Assembly (NCBI RefSeq): GCF_014201315.1
Contig: NZ_JACHDY010000001.1
Coordinates: 620,001 to 684,000 of the forward strand
Length of the DNA: 64,000 bases
Source: Edaphobacter lichenicola
Lineage (GTDB): Bacteria > Acidobacteriota > Terriglobia > Terriglobales > Acidobacteriaceae
Direction of reading: 5' to 3'
Shown: piece by piece, positions 52,406 to 61,531 of the stretch
Layout: each line of letters starts with the position of its first letter
Position numbering within the stretch: position 1 is the first letter of the stretch
The notes under the pieces: generated by a model
Database searches by the model: none
What the model saw: the letters and a program-made list of their open reading frames with translations, nothing else
Told to the model about the DNA's origin: nothing
Translations under genes and position numbers: made by a program

Positions 52406-52771
52406 TCACATACGTTTCAGCATCGGCTTATGCGGACAACTCTCTGTATTCAGACACGTATCCGCCAGCCGCAGCCGCTCGACAGGACGTCCATGCAGCA
52501 GATGTTCGTTCACAATCTCCTCCACATCTTTCGCAGAAACAGCCCCATACCAAACCGCATCCGGATAGACCACCACCACCGGCCCATGCTCGCACTGGTC
52601 AAGACAGCCAAGCTCATTCGCCCGAACCTGCCCCTTCAAACCCGCCTCCTTCACCGCATCCTTGAAGGCCGATTTCAGCCTCCCGCTACCATCGCCGCTG
52701 CAACTGGGCCGCGATGCGCTCTCGTCCCGTTCATTGATGCAAATAAAAACATGGTGCTTGAACTTTGCCAA
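52406..52771 (-). CDS. (2Fe-2S) ferredoxin, thioredoxin-like fold
   Basis: 121 residues. The cluster cysteines are at KHHVFICINERD, SRPSCSGDGS, and ELGCLDQCEHGP, the C-x(9-12)-C...C-x3-C pattern of thioredoxin-like [2Fe-2S] ferredoxins. VVVVYPDAVWYGAVSAKDVEEIV is the conserved ending of the domain. It finishes with two further Cys. The start is TTG at 52771, with GGAAGGG eight bases upstream, chosen because it begins just before the first beta strand. The electron partner is not evident. Confidence 0.88.
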   Translation of the reverse strand: MAKFKHHVFICINERDESASRPSCSGDGSGRLKSAFKDAVKEAGLKGQVRANELGCLDQCEHGPVVVVYPDAVWYGAVSAKDVEEIVNEHLLHGRPVERLRLADTCLNTESCPHKPMLKRM

Positions 52772-52861
52772 TCCAGAATCCCTTCCACAAGCCGTTGGCC
52801 CGGCACGCAACGAAGTCTTTCCCGTGCGATGCACCGGCGTTTCTGAGACAATACTTATCGA

Positions 52862-53320
52862 ATGCAACCTGACAATCTTATCTCGCTCAAAGACGACATG
52901 GTGGCCTTCATCGCCGGCCACGGCATGCGTCGCCTCAACGCCTACGTTACAGAAGACGTCCCGACCGTCATCTTCGAAGAAGAAAACCCCGACGGATGGA
53001 AGGACTTCGTCGAGCACGCCAAGGCTGCCGGCTCCCCTTTCGTCACCATGAGCGAAGTCATCCTCGAAAAATCAGACGTCGCCATCCTGCTCGAACAGCT
53101 TCGCGACCAGACCTTCCCCGACGACAACTCCGAAGAGCTCGACGACGCCGAGTATCTCGTCAACCACGTCGGCAAAGTCGGCTACCTCCAGCTTGGCTTC
53201 GCCCACCAGGGCGTAATGTTCATCTTCGAGGTCGCGACCGACTGGTACGACAGCTTCCAGAACCTCATGGAGACCGTCACCGATCTCGGCGGCATCGTAG
53301 TCGACGACAGCGACGAGTAA
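52862..53320 (+). CDS. Conserved hypothetical protein (152 aa)
   Basis: A soluble acidic protein: MQPDNLISLKDDMVAFIAGH, then GMRRLNAYVTEDVPTVIFEE, SPFVTMSEVILEKSDVAILLE, a Glu/Asp-rich loop, and GFAHQGVMFIFEVATDWYDS. No signal peptide or membrane helix. The C-terminus DLGGIVVDDSDE is very acidic. It is followed nine bases later by recJ, so the two are probably co-transcribed. I do not recognise a family. Confidence 0.78.
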   Translation: MQPDNLISLKDDMVAFIAGHGMRRLNAYVTEDVPTVIFEEENPDGWKDFVEHAKAAGSPFVTMSEVILEKSDVAILLEQLRDQTFPDDNSEELDDAEYLVNHVGKVGYLQLGFAHQGVMFIFEVATDWYDSFQNLMETVTDLGGIVVDDSDE

Positions 53321-53329
53321 ACAAAGCCA

Positions 53330-55177
53330 ATGTCCACCGCCCCCGTTGGCAATCCAGCTGGGCTGCCAGCCTGGACCACCCGCCCCGCAGACGAGACCGC
53401 CGTTCAGAATCTCACTGACGCCCTCGGCTGCCCGCAGGCGATCGCTCAAATACTCGTCTCACGCACCATCTCCGACGCCGCAGCCGCCAAAACCTTCTTC
53501 ACCCCAACCCTCGACGACCTCATCGACCCCATGCTCATGCTCGGCATGGACACCGCCGTCGCCCGCATCCAGCACGCCGTCCGCTCCAGCCAACCCATCC
53601 TCATCTACGGCGACTACGACGTCGACGGCACCACCGCCACCGTCCTGCTCAAAACCGCCATCGAACGCATCGCCCCCAAAGAGACCCCTGCCACCGTCAC
53701 CTATCACGTCCCCCACCGCATTCGGGAGGGCTACGGCATGCAGAACGGCGTTCTCGGCCAGGCTGCAGCCTCAGGCGTACGCCTGGTCATCAGCGTCGAC
53801 ACCGGCATCCGCGCCTTCGCTGCAGCCGAAGAAGCAAAGGCTCTCGGCATGGACCTCATCGTCACCGACCACCACCTCCCCGACGGCGTCATCGGCATCC
53901 CTGCGGCGGTCGCAGTCCTCAATCCCGCCCAGCAGAACTGCCCCTACCCCTTCAAACACCTCTGCGGCGCCGCGGTAGCCTTCAAACTCGCCCATGCTCT
54001 CCTCCTGGCCACAACCGAGACCGAAGAGCAGCGCGCTAAGCTGAAACGCGGCCTGATTCCCTCCTTTCTCAAGCTCGTCGCCATCGCCACCATCGCCGAC
54101 TCGGTCCCCCTCGAAGGAGAAAACCGGGTCATAGCGGCCCTAGGCCTCAAAGATCTCCGCAACCCTGTCCAGCCCGGACTGCGCGCCCTCATGCAGGTAG
54201 CGCAGATACCCATCAACCGCCCACCTACTGCCACCGAAGTCGGCTTCCGACTCGCCCCCCGCATCAACGCCGCAGGCCGCATGGACATCGCCGGCGACGT
54301 CGTCGAGCTCTTCCTCACCAAAGACCCCGCCCGCGCCTCCGCCCTCGCAGACAAGCTCAACCGCCTCAACGACGAACGCCGCGCCACCGAAGCCAAAGCC
54401 CTCGAAGCCATCGAAGCCCAACTCGCCGCCCTGCGCGACAGCCTCGGGGACTACCTCGCAGAGTGCATCATCCTCGATGACCCCGAGTGGCATCGCGGCG
54501 TCCTCGGCATCCTCGCCTCCCGCGTCGTCGACCGCACCGGCAGACCCGCCATCGTCATGACCCACGAAGACGGCCACGCCCACGGATCCGGCCGCTCCAT
54601 CGACGGCTTCCACCTGCTCGACGCCATAAGCGCGGTCCACGAACCCCTCACCCCCTCAGACGCTCCGCTCTTCTCCAGATTCGGCGGCCACGCCCACGCC
54701 GTCGGCTTCTCCATGCCCTCCGACCGCATGCCCCTCCTCCGCGAACGCATGCAGCGCTACGGCGCCCCCAGACTCACCGGAGAGATCACAGCGCCTCCGC
54801 TCGAGTGCGACGCCGAACTTCTCCTCAGCGACCTCACGCAGAGTTTTTATGACTGGCTCACCCGCTGCGAACCCTTCGGCATCGGCAACCGCGAGCCCGT
54901 CTTCCTCACCCGCGGCCTCATCCTCTCCGCGCCCGTTCGATTCATCAAAGAAAAACACATCTGCCTTCCGCTTCAGAGCCCCGGCCTTCAGAGCTCCGGC
55001 ACAACCAACCGCATCAGCGCTCTAGGCTGGAGCCGCACCACCGACTGGCCCGCCCGATGCGCTGAAATAGGCCTCAATACAGGCTCGCAGCTCGATGTCG
55101 CTTACAGATTGAAGGCCAAAACCAACCCACAGTTCCCTGGTCTGGAGCTGGAATTAGTCGCTCTCCGCCCCGCCTGA
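53330..55177 (+). CDS. recJ: Single-stranded-DNA-specific exonuclease RecJ
   Basis: The 5'-3' ssDNA exonuclease of recombination and mismatch repair; 615 residues. The DHH phosphoesterase motifs are DYDVDGTTA (about 95-103), VDTGIRAF, VTDHHLPD (about 183-190), VAIATIADSVPL and RINAAGRM. The DHHA1 domain holds GSGRSIDGFHL and GGHAHAVGFS, and the C-terminal OB-like part ends VALRPA. All metal-binding Asp/His positions look intact. A repeated LQSPGLQSSG occurs near residue 560. Short spacing to the preceding hypothetical gene. Confidence 0.96.
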   Translation: MSTAPVGNPAGLPAWTTRPADETAVQNLTDALGCPQAIAQILVSRTISDAAAAKTFFTPTLDDLIDPMLMLGMDTAVARIQHAVRSSQPILIYGDYDVDGTTATVLLKTAIERIAPKETPATVTYHVPHRIREGYGMQNGVLGQAAASGVRLVISVDTGIRAFAAAEEAKALGMDLIVTDHHLPDGVIGIPAAVAVLNPAQQNCPYPFKHLCGAAVAFKLAHALLLATTETEEQRAKLKRGLIPSFLKLVAIATIADSVPLEGENRVIAALGLKDLRNPVQPGLRALMQVAQIPINRPPTATEVGFRLAPRINAAGRMDIAGDVVELFLTKDPARASALADKLNRLNDERRATEAKALEAIEAQLAALRDSLGDYLAECIILDDPEWHRGVLGILASRVVDRTGRPAIVMTHEDGHAHGSGRSIDGFHLLDAISAVHEPLTPSDAPLFSRFGGHAHAVGFSMPSDRMPLLRERMQRYGAPRLTGEITAPPLECDAELLLSDLTQSFYDWLTRCEPFGIGNREPVFLTRGLILSAPVRFIKEKHICLPLQSPGLQSSGTTNRISALGWSRTTDWPARCAEIGLNTGSQLDVAYRLKAKTNPQFPGLELELVALRPA

Positions 55178-55270
55178 CCCGCTGCATCGCATCGGTTAAC
55201 TACCTTATCCTCAAAAGTTTCTGGTCCGATCGAACCGCCTACAGCGTCTTATATACTGAACCTTCGACTG

Positions 55271-56512
55271 ATGCCCACCACTGAGACAAGACGGCTGAAT
55301 CCTGTAATGCTGTGGGGCATCTTCCTCGCCATTATCGCCATCGGCTTCATCATCGTGCGCTCGTCCACCCGCGACCTGGTTGGCGTTCGCATCGCAATCG
55401 TCGACCACCAGAACATCGTCAGCTCCGTCTCGACCAACGGCAAGGTCGAGCCCATCGAAGAGTTTCCTGCCGTCGCAACCGCTCCCGGCGTCGTCGAAAA
55501 GGTTTACGTCGATGTTGGCCAGAAGGTCAAAGCAGGCCAGCTCCTGGTCAAGATGGATGACGCCGACGCTGTCGCCAAGATCGCAGCCGCAAACGCCGCA
55601 GTTCACACCGCTCAAGCGACTCTCCACGACATCGGTCAGGGAGGCTCGCAGGACGAGCGCATCGGACTCTCCGGTGATCTCAACCGCGCCGAGCAGCAGC
55701 AGCAGCAGGCCGCAAAAGATCTCGCAGCACTCAAGGCCCTCCAGCAGAAGGGAGCCGCCTCCGCCAGCGAGGTAGCCTCTGCCGAACAGCGTCTCCTCAC
55801 CGCCGAAGGCTCCGTCAAAGGCCTCCAGACACGCAGCACCCAGCGCTACGGCGCCACGGACCGGTCCCGCGCCGAAGCCCAGCTCGCCGATGCGCAGGCC
55901 TCCCTCGCCGCCGCCAAGGCCGCCTACGCCAACGCCAACATCCGCGCCCCCTTCGCCGGAACCGTCTACTCCATCCCCGTCTCAAACTACGACTTCGTCC
56001 CCGCTGGCGAAAACCTCCTCGATGAAGCCGACCTTAACCGAATCCAGGTCCGCGCCTACTTCGACGAGCCCGAGATTGGAAAACTCGCCGTAGGCCAGGC
56101 CGTCAAGATCGTCTGGGATGCAAAGCCCACGCAGGCCTGGCACGGCCACATCAGCCGCGCCCCCTCCACCGTCATCACCTACGGCACACGCAACGTCGGC
56201 GAATGCATCATCACTGTCGACGACGCCCGCGGCGATCTCCTCCCCAACACCAACGTCGTCGTCACCGTCACCACCTCGCAGCGCTTCAACGTCCTCAGCG
56301 TCCCCCGCGAGGCCCTCCACACCGAAGGCGGTGACTTCGTCTTTCGCGTCGTCAACAACAGGCTCGTCCGCACCCCCGTTCAGGTTGGAGTAGGAGTCAA
56401 CCTCACCCGCCTCGAGATCGTCAGCGGCCTCTCTGAAAAAGACACGGTCGCCCTCAGCGCCGTCAACAACCGTGAACTCACCAATGGGCTCCCCGTCAAA
56501 ATAGTCGAGTAG
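55271..56512 (+). CDS. Efflux periplasmic adaptor (HlyD/MFP family)
   Basis: 413 residues. One N-terminal transmembrane helix (NPVMLWGIFLAIIAIGFIIV), then a lipoyl half (VEKVYVDVGQKVKAGQLLVKMDD), a long coiled-coil hairpin (about 100-225), the returning lipoyl strand IRAPFAGTVYSIPVSNYDFV, and a beta-barrel and membrane-proximal domain (VNNRLVRTPVQVGVGVN). This protein bridges an inner-membrane pump and TolC. It stands first in an operon: the TPR gene starts two bases after its stop and TolC follows. No pump subunit is present here. Confidence 0.92.
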   Translation: MPTTETRRLNPVMLWGIFLAIIAIGFIIVRSSTRDLVGVRIAIVDHQNIVSSVSTNGKVEPIEEFPAVATAPGVVEKVYVDVGQKVKAGQLLVKMDDADAVAKIAAANAAVHTAQATLHDIGQGGSQDERIGLSGDLNRAEQQQQQAAKDLAALKALQQKGAASASEVASAEQRLLTAEGSVKGLQTRSTQRYGATDRSRAEAQLADAQASLAAAKAAYANANIRAPFAGTVYSIPVSNYDFVPAGENLLDEADLNRIQVRAYFDEPEIGKLAVGQAVKIVWDAKPTQAWHGHISRAPSTVITYGTRNVGECIITVDDARGDLLPNTNVVVTVTTSQRFNVLSVPREALHTEGGDFVFRVVNNRLVRTPVQVGVGVNLTRLEIVSGLSEKDTVALSAVNNRELTNGLPVKIVE

Positions 56513-56514
56513 CT

Positions 56515-57489
56515 ATGTCCCTTTCGACACGCCCGTTTCGTCTTCCCCACGCGTTCCTGCTCGCTCTCCTCTTCACGACTTCCTTTCTCGCAGCCGACGA
56601 AACCCAGGCCAACGCGCTCCTCCAACAGGGTCGCGTCGACGAAGCCGCAGCCATGCTCCAGGATCTCCTCGCCTCCCAACCAAACAACGCGCTTGCCCAT
56701 CAGCTCTTCTGCCGCGTCTACTACGCCCAGGAGAAAGCCGACCCCGCCATCCACGAGTGCGAACTAGCCGTAGCCAACGCACCCGACAGCAGCGAAGATC
56801 ACATGTGGCTCGCCCGCGCCTATGGATACAAGGCCGCCCATGCCAGCCCGTTCTCCGCGCTAAGCCTCGCCGTCAAAGTCCACAACGCGTTCGAGCGCGC
56901 CGTCCAACTCGACCCCGAAAACTTCCAGGCCATGAGCGACCTCGGCGAATACTACGTCGCGGCCCCCTCCATGATCGGCGGCGGCACCGACAAAGCCCAG
57001 GCTCTCGCCGCCAGAATGCAGCCCAGTTTCCCTGCCCAATCCCACCGCCTCCTCGCCCTCATCGCAGAGAAAAAAAAAGACAGCGCAGCCGCGGAGGCCG
57101 AGTACCAGGCCGCCGTCGCCGCAGGCAAAACACCCGAGGCCTACATCGACCTCGGTGACTTCTACAAACGGCACAATCAGACCGACAAGATGCTCGAAGC
57201 CCTTAGATCGGCCGTAGCCGCCGATCACCGCAAAGGCCCTCCCCTGGTCGACGCCGCCACCACCCTCTCGGACGCTCACAGTTCACCCCAACTCGCCATC
57301 AGTCTCCTTCGCACCTACCTCGCAGCCTCAGGAAAGACCGACGGAGCCCCCGCCTTCAAGGTTCATCTCCAGTTAGGTGGCCTTCTCGCCCAAAGCGGAG
57401 ACACCGACGGAGCCCACAACGAATACCTCGCAGCTCTCTCCCTCGCATCGAACTATGTACCCGCACGCAAAGCATTACAGGGATCGTAG
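56515..57489 (+). CDS. Secreted TPR protein in the export operon
   Basis: 324 residues with a probable signal peptide (LLALLFTTSFLAADE). From residue 30 there are TPR units: ANALLQQGRVDEAAAMLQDL, then CELAVANAPDSSEDHMWLAR, VKVHNAFERAVQLDPENFQA, and more to the end (LAQSGDTDGAHNEYLAALSL). The loop GEYYVAAPSMIGGGTDKAQA interrupts the array. It is probably periplasmic. Its position between adaptor and TolC suggests a role in assembling or checking the exporter (inference). Confidence 0.85.
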   Translation: MSLSTRPFRLPHAFLLALLFTTSFLAADETQANALLQQGRVDEAAAMLQDLLASQPNNALAHQLFCRVYYAQEKADPAIHECELAVANAPDSSEDHMWLARAYGYKAAHASPFSALSLAVKVHNAFERAVQLDPENFQAMSDLGEYYVAAPSMIGGGTDKAQALAARMQPSFPAQSHRLLALIAEKKKDSAAAEAEYQAAVAAGKTPEAYIDLGDFYKRHNQTDKMLEALRSAVAADHRKGPPLVDAATTLSDAHSSPQLAISLLRTYLAASGKTDGAPAFKVHLQLGGLLAQSGDTDGAHNEYLAALSLASNYVPARKALQGS

Positions 57490-57542
57490 ACAAAAGGCGA
57501 TACCATGATCTCTAACCGTTCCTAAGGAATCTCCCAGCAAGT

Positions 57543-58889
57543 ATGATTCGTCTTCTTCGCCAATTGATCGCGTGCTCTGCTCTGGCTTGTGCCGTGACGC
57601 CTGCCATCGCGCAGATATCGTTTACCAGTGCGGTAGGTCTGGCCCTGAAGAACAGCCCCAAAGTTCTCACCGCCCAGGCCGACGTCAACAAGGCGCAGGC
57701 CGCCCTCGATCAACTCATAGACGCCTTCGTCCCAAATGTTGTCGGCGCATCCTCCATCGGCCCTCCCTCCTACGGATTCCCGCTGGGCCAGCCTTCCATC
57801 TACAACCTCACCGCGCAGTCTCTTGTCTTCAGCTATCCGCAGCGCGACTACATCCGCGGCGCCAAGGCCTCCCTCGAAGCGGCCCGCCTCGCACTCAAGG
57901 ACGTTCGCGAGGCCGTCGCCGAAGACACCGCCATCACCTACCTGGCGCTCCATCGCGACCTTCAGCGGCAGACCGTCCTCCAGCAGCAGCAAGGCTTCGC
58001 CGGCCATCTCGTCTCCATCGTCGAGGATCGTCTCGCCTCCGGTCAGGACACCCCCATCGATCTCACCACCGCCCGCCTCACCGCCGCGCAGATCCATCTC
58101 GCCCGTCTTCGCGTGGACGACGAGGCGGCTACAGACCAGGCTCATCTGGCGCGCCTCCTTGGCCTGCCCCCGCAAGGGATCAGCACCTCCGCCAGCAGCA
58201 TCCCCGCCCTCACCGGCGACCTGCCCGACGGCAAGTCCGCCGACATCAATGCAACGCTAATCGGCTTCAGCCCCGCCGTCGAGTCTGCCTACGCCAACGC
58301 GCGTTCCAAGCGTGAGATCGCCTTCGGAGAGAGCCGCTACCTCTGGCGACCGCAGATCGTTCTCCAAGCCCAGTACAGCCGCTTCGCAAAGTTCAACAAC
58401 CTGCAGGACTACTACTTCCGCTTCCAGCAGAACAACGCCGCCATCGGCGTCCAGATCACCATTCCCTTCTTCGACGTCGCCCACAAAGCCAAAGCCCGCG
58501 AGGCAGACGCTGATGCCGCCCACGCCGAGCACGAAGCCGACTCGATCCGCGATCAGTTCTTCGACTCCAGGCTCAGAATCCAGCACGCCGTAGCAGAGCT
58601 CGCCGTCCGCTCCGAGATCGCCACCCTCGATCAGCAGCTCGCCCAGCAGAACCTCGACGTCCTCATCGTTCAACTCAACACCGGCAACGGAAACATGGCG
58701 GGCACCCAGATGACCCCCAAAGATGAGCAGACCTCCCGCATCGCCGAGCGGGAAAAGTTCCTCGCCGTCCTCAACGCCAACTTCGAGCTGCAACAGGCTC
58801 AGATCAATCTCATGCGAGAGAGCGGCGACCTCGAGAGCTGGATCGCCGCAGCCCTGCAGGCACAGCCCGCCGCTCCCGCGAAACTCTGA
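57543..58889 (+). CDS. TolC-family outer membrane efflux protein
   Basis: 448 residues with signal peptide (LIACSALACAVTPAIA). Paired long helices of the TolC type follow: LKNSPKVLTAQADVNKAQA, the first repeat's strand region (YNLTAQSLVFSYPQRDYIRG), ALKDVREAVAEDTAITYLAL, and the second half beginning NATLIGFSPAVESAYANARS with QYSRFAKFNNLQDYYFRF. LLGLPPQ (about residues 207-213) is the common linker motif. It provides the outer-membrane duct of the operon's exporter. Confidence 0.93.
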   Translation: MIRLLRQLIACSALACAVTPAIAQISFTSAVGLALKNSPKVLTAQADVNKAQAALDQLIDAFVPNVVGASSIGPPSYGFPLGQPSIYNLTAQSLVFSYPQRDYIRGAKASLEAARLALKDVREAVAEDTAITYLALHRDLQRQTVLQQQQGFAGHLVSIVEDRLASGQDTPIDLTTARLTAAQIHLARLRVDDEAATDQAHLARLLGLPPQGISTSASSIPALTGDLPDGKSADINATLIGFSPAVESAYANARSKREIAFGESRYLWRPQIVLQAQYSRFAKFNNLQDYYFRFQQNNAAIGVQITIPFFDVAHKAKAREADADAAHAEHEADSIRDQFFDSRLRIQHAVAELAVRSEIATLDQQLAQQNLDVLIVQLNTGNGNMAGTQMTPKDEQTSRIAEREKFLAVLNANFELQQAQINLMRESGDLESWIAAALQAQPAAPAKL

Positions 58890-59017
58890 CCCAAATTCAC
58901 GAATATCCGTTTTGAAATGAATCGTCTGGCGCACTCAGGCATCGCTGCAGATACCTGCTGCAAACGTCAGAAAAGCCCCTCAAGCCCTTAACGAAATGGT
59001 AAAATCGAGTTATTATT

Positions 59018-60505
59018 ATGCCTCTCAAGACACTGTTTCTGAATCCGCCCTCCTTCGAGAAGTTTGACGGTGGCGCCAGCTCCCGCTGGCCCGCAACCCG
59101 CGAGATCGAGTCCTACTGGTATCCGGTCTGGCTCACCTACCCGGCAGGCATGCTGGAAGGCTCCCGTCTCCTCGATGCTCCGCCCCACCACATCAAGTGG
59201 CAGGAGGTCGTCGAAATTCTCAAGGACTACGAGTTCCTCGTGCTCTTCACCAGTACCATGGGCTGGGACGGCGACCAGAAGATGGCCGAGGTCATCAAGC
59301 AGACCTACCCCAGCATCAAGATCTCCTTCGTTGGCCCCCCGGTGACCACCTCCCCAGACAAGGCCCTGAACGAGTGCCCAGCCATCGACTTCATCTGCCG
59401 CCGCGAGTTCGACTTCTCCGTCGTCGAATACGCCAACGGCAAGCCCCTCAACGAGATCCTCGGCATCAGCTACAAGGACAAGGCCACCGGTAAGATCCTC
59501 CACAACCCAGACCGCCCTCAGGTCACCCCAGAGGAGCTCGACGAGATGCCCTGGGCCACGGAGATCTATCACCGCGATCTCGACGTCACCAAGTACAACG
59601 TCCCCTTCCTACTCCACCCTTACGTAGCGCTCTACTCCACCCGCGGCTGCCCCGCCCAGTGCACCTTCTGCCTCTGGCCCCAGACCCTCTCCGGCCACGC
59701 CTGGCGCAAGCGGTCTACCGATGATGTGGCGGCCGAGATGAAGCAGGCCAAAGAACTCTTTCCCCACGTCAAAGAGTTCTTCTTCGACGATGACACCTTC
59801 AACATCCAGAAGGTCCGTACCATCGAGCTCTGCGAAAAGCTCAAGCCCCTCGGCCTCACCTGGTCCTGCACCTCGCGCGTCACCACCGACTACGACACCC
59901 TCAAAGCCATGAAGGAAGCCGGCTGCCGGCTCCTCATCGTCGGCTACGAGTCCGGCGACCCTCAGATCCTCAAGAACATCAAGAAGGGCGCCACCGTCCA
60001 GCGCGCGCTCGACTTCCAGCGCGACTGCCACAAGCTAGGCCTCGTCGTCCACGGCGACTTCATCCTCGGCCTCCCCGGCGAGACCCGCGAATCCATCCGC
60101 AACACCATCGACTTCGCCAAGCAGCTCGACTGCGAGACCATCCAGGTCTCCATCGCCCACGCGTTCCCTGGAACCGAGTTCTTCGACTACGCCAAGGACA
60201 ACGGCTTCATCACCAACGAAGCCATGAGCGACGACGGCGGCCACCAGATGGCGCACATCGAGTACCCCGGCCTCCCCGTCGAGTACGTCATGGAGATGGT
60301 GCACAAGTTCTACGACGAGTACTACTTCCGCCCCAAGGCTGCCTTCCGCGTAGTCTGGCAGGCCATCGTCAACCGCGACGTGCCCCGCCTCTACACCGAA
60401 GCCAAGTCCTTCATGGAGCTTCGTTCCAAGCGCAACAAAGCCGTCCGCGCCGTCAAGGAAGCTAACGCCGCCAAGGCGCAGGAATCCGTCAGCATGAACG
60501 CGTAA
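59018..60505 (+). CDS. hpnJ: Hopanoid-associated B12-binding radical SAM protein HpnJ
   Basis: 495 residues. The N-terminal half looks like a B12-binding domain (KTLFLNPPSFEKFDGGASSR, here residues 4-23; FTSTMGWDGDQKMAEVIK). The radical SAM motif CxxxCxxC is RGCPAQCTFCLWP (about 213-225). FILGLPGETRESIRNT (about 348-363) and FPGTEFFDYAKDNGFI complete the barrel. This is the HpnJ subgroup. In Burkholderia the protein is needed to convert bacteriohopane side chains to the cyclitol ether. The ATG follows a weak ribosome site. Two DMT half-transporters follow after a terminator. Confidence 0.9.
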   Translation: MPLKTLFLNPPSFEKFDGGASSRWPATREIESYWYPVWLTYPAGMLEGSRLLDAPPHHIKWQEVVEILKDYEFLVLFTSTMGWDGDQKMAEVIKQTYPSIKISFVGPPVTTSPDKALNECPAIDFICRREFDFSVVEYANGKPLNEILGISYKDKATGKILHNPDRPQVTPEELDEMPWATEIYHRDLDVTKYNVPFLLHPYVALYSTRGCPAQCTFCLWPQTLSGHAWRKRSTDDVAAEMKQAKELFPHVKEFFFDDDTFNIQKVRTIELCEKLKPLGLTWSCTSRVTTDYDTLKAMKEAGCRLLIVGYESGDPQILKNIKKGATVQRALDFQRDCHKLGLVVHGDFILGLPGETRESIRNTIDFAKQLDCETIQVSIAHAFPGTEFFDYAKDNGFITNEAMSDDGGHQMAHIEYPGLPVEYVMEMVHKFYDEYYFRPKAAFRVVWQAIVNRDVPRLYTEAKSFMELRSKRNKAVRAVKEANAAKAQESVSMNA

Positions 60506-60531
60506 CTAACCTGTCTGCAAATCATCTAACG

Positions 60532-60568
60532 AGCGGTCAGCATTCAAGATGCTGGCCGCTTTCTCTTA
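60532..60568 (+). terminator. Terminator hairpin after hpnJ
   Basis: AGCGGTCAGCAT-TCAAG-ATGCTGGCCGCT, a 12-base stem with one G-U pair, followed by TTCTCTT. It sits between hpnJ and the DMT genes, so the latter may be read only in part from the hpnJ promoter. Confidence 0.75.
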
Positions 60569-60599
60569 GTTTTCAGCACCAGAACGGATCGATCAAGAG

Positions 60600-61019
60600 A
60601 TGCAACACACCCTCACTCCCCGCCGCTGGATCGTCCTCATCGCCGTCATGCTGGGCGCCTCCATCGGCGACGCACTCCTGGGCATAGGCATGAAGCAGCT
60701 CGGCCCCGTCTCCCTCCATCATCTCAGCGCACTCTTCTTCGCTCTCAAAAGCCCCTGGATCATCTCCGGCATCCTCGTCCTGCTCGGCTTCATGGCCTGC
60801 TACATGACCGCCCTCAGCTGGGCCGACATCACCTTCGTCCTCCCCGCCACCGCCTTCGGCAACGTCATCGTCACCGTCCTCTCGCGCTTCTGGCTTCATG
60901 AACACGTCTCCCGCTCCCGCTGGCTCGGCGTAGCCCTCATCGTCATCGGCGTAGGCTTCGTCGCCAACGGCCCCTCACGCACCGAGCACGTCCCAGTAGA
61001 AGTCGAGGCCCTCCCATGA
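60600..61019 (+). CDS. Small DMT/EamA-type transporter, first of a pair
   Basis: 139 residues with four hydrophobic helices (about 10-30, 50-70, 73-95, 102-122). WIVLIAVMLGASIGDALLGI, then a LSWADITFVLPATAFGNVIV segment, and WLGVALIVIGVGFVANG match an SMR/EamA half-transporter with the repeated (G)ASIGDALL and LPATAFGN boxes. Small paired members such as ArnE/ArnF flip lipid-linked sugars. It overlaps the next gene by four bases (ATGA) and lies beside hpnJ, so a hopanoid-related substrate is possible (inference). Confidence 0.85.
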   Translation: MQHTLTPRRWIVLIAVMLGASIGDALLGIGMKQLGPVSLHHLSALFFALKSPWIISGILVLLGFMACYMTALSWADITFVLPATAFGNVIVTVLSRFWLHEHVSRSRWLGVALIVIGVGFVANGPSRTEHVPVEVEALP

Positions 61020-61399
61020 ACCCCACCCTCCACACCTGGGCCACCATCGCCGCCGTCGTCCTCACCGCCACCGCGGGCGACATCCTTATCGCCGGCGGCA
61101 TGCGCAAGCTCGGCGACCTCGACGACATCCGCGCCAAATCCGGTCTCCTCGGCGCCATCAAAGCCGTCCTCTCCAGCGGCATGTTCCTCCTCGGAATCAC
61201 CTGCATGTCCCTCAGCTTCTTCTCGCTCCTCTTCGCCCTCTCAGGCGCAGACCTCAGCCTCATCGCACCCGCGACCGCCTCCCTCACCTTCATCACCACC
61301 GCCGCCGCCGCAAAGTTCTTCCTCAAAGAAAACGTAGACGGCCGCCGCTGGATCGCCGCCCTCTTCGTCTGCGCCGGCGTAGCCCTCCTGGCAAAGTAA
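61016..61399 (+). CDS. Small DMT/EamA-type transporter, second of a pair
   Basis: 127 residues with four helices. TIAAVVLTATAGDILIAGGM (residues 10-29) parallels ASIGDALLGI of its partner, and SGADLSLIAPATASLTFITT parallels the LPATAFGN box. The C-terminus WIAALFVCAGVALLA is the fourth helix. Overlapping genes and similar size indicate a heterodimer, as in SMR pairs. The downstream palindromic repeat separates it from the convergent hpnE. Confidence 0.85.
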   Translation: MNPTLHTWATIAAVVLTATAGDILIAGGMRKLGDLDDIRAKSGLLGAIKAVLSSGMFLLGITCMSLSFFSLLFALSGADLSLIAPATASLTFITTAAAAKFFLKENVDGRRWIAALFVCAGVALLAK

Positions 61400-61407
61400 T
61401 ATGCCCC

Positions 61408-61505
61408 GTCCGACCAACGGGAGGCCCTCTAACTCCCCCCAGCCGAGAAAGGGTATACAAGTCACGAAGTGACCGCCCCACGCGAAGTGGGCCCGTCCGG
61501 CAGGA
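61408..61505. repeat. Interspersed palindromic repeat, copy G (right half)
   Basis: CCGACCAACGGGAGG, a degenerate stretch, GGGTATACAAGTCACGAAGTGACCGCC and TGGGCCCGTCCGGCAGGA at the end. The left arm is missing. It lies between two convergent operons. Confidence 0.82.
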
Positions 61506-61531
61506 ATCCTAGCCGGGTAGAGAAAATCAGC

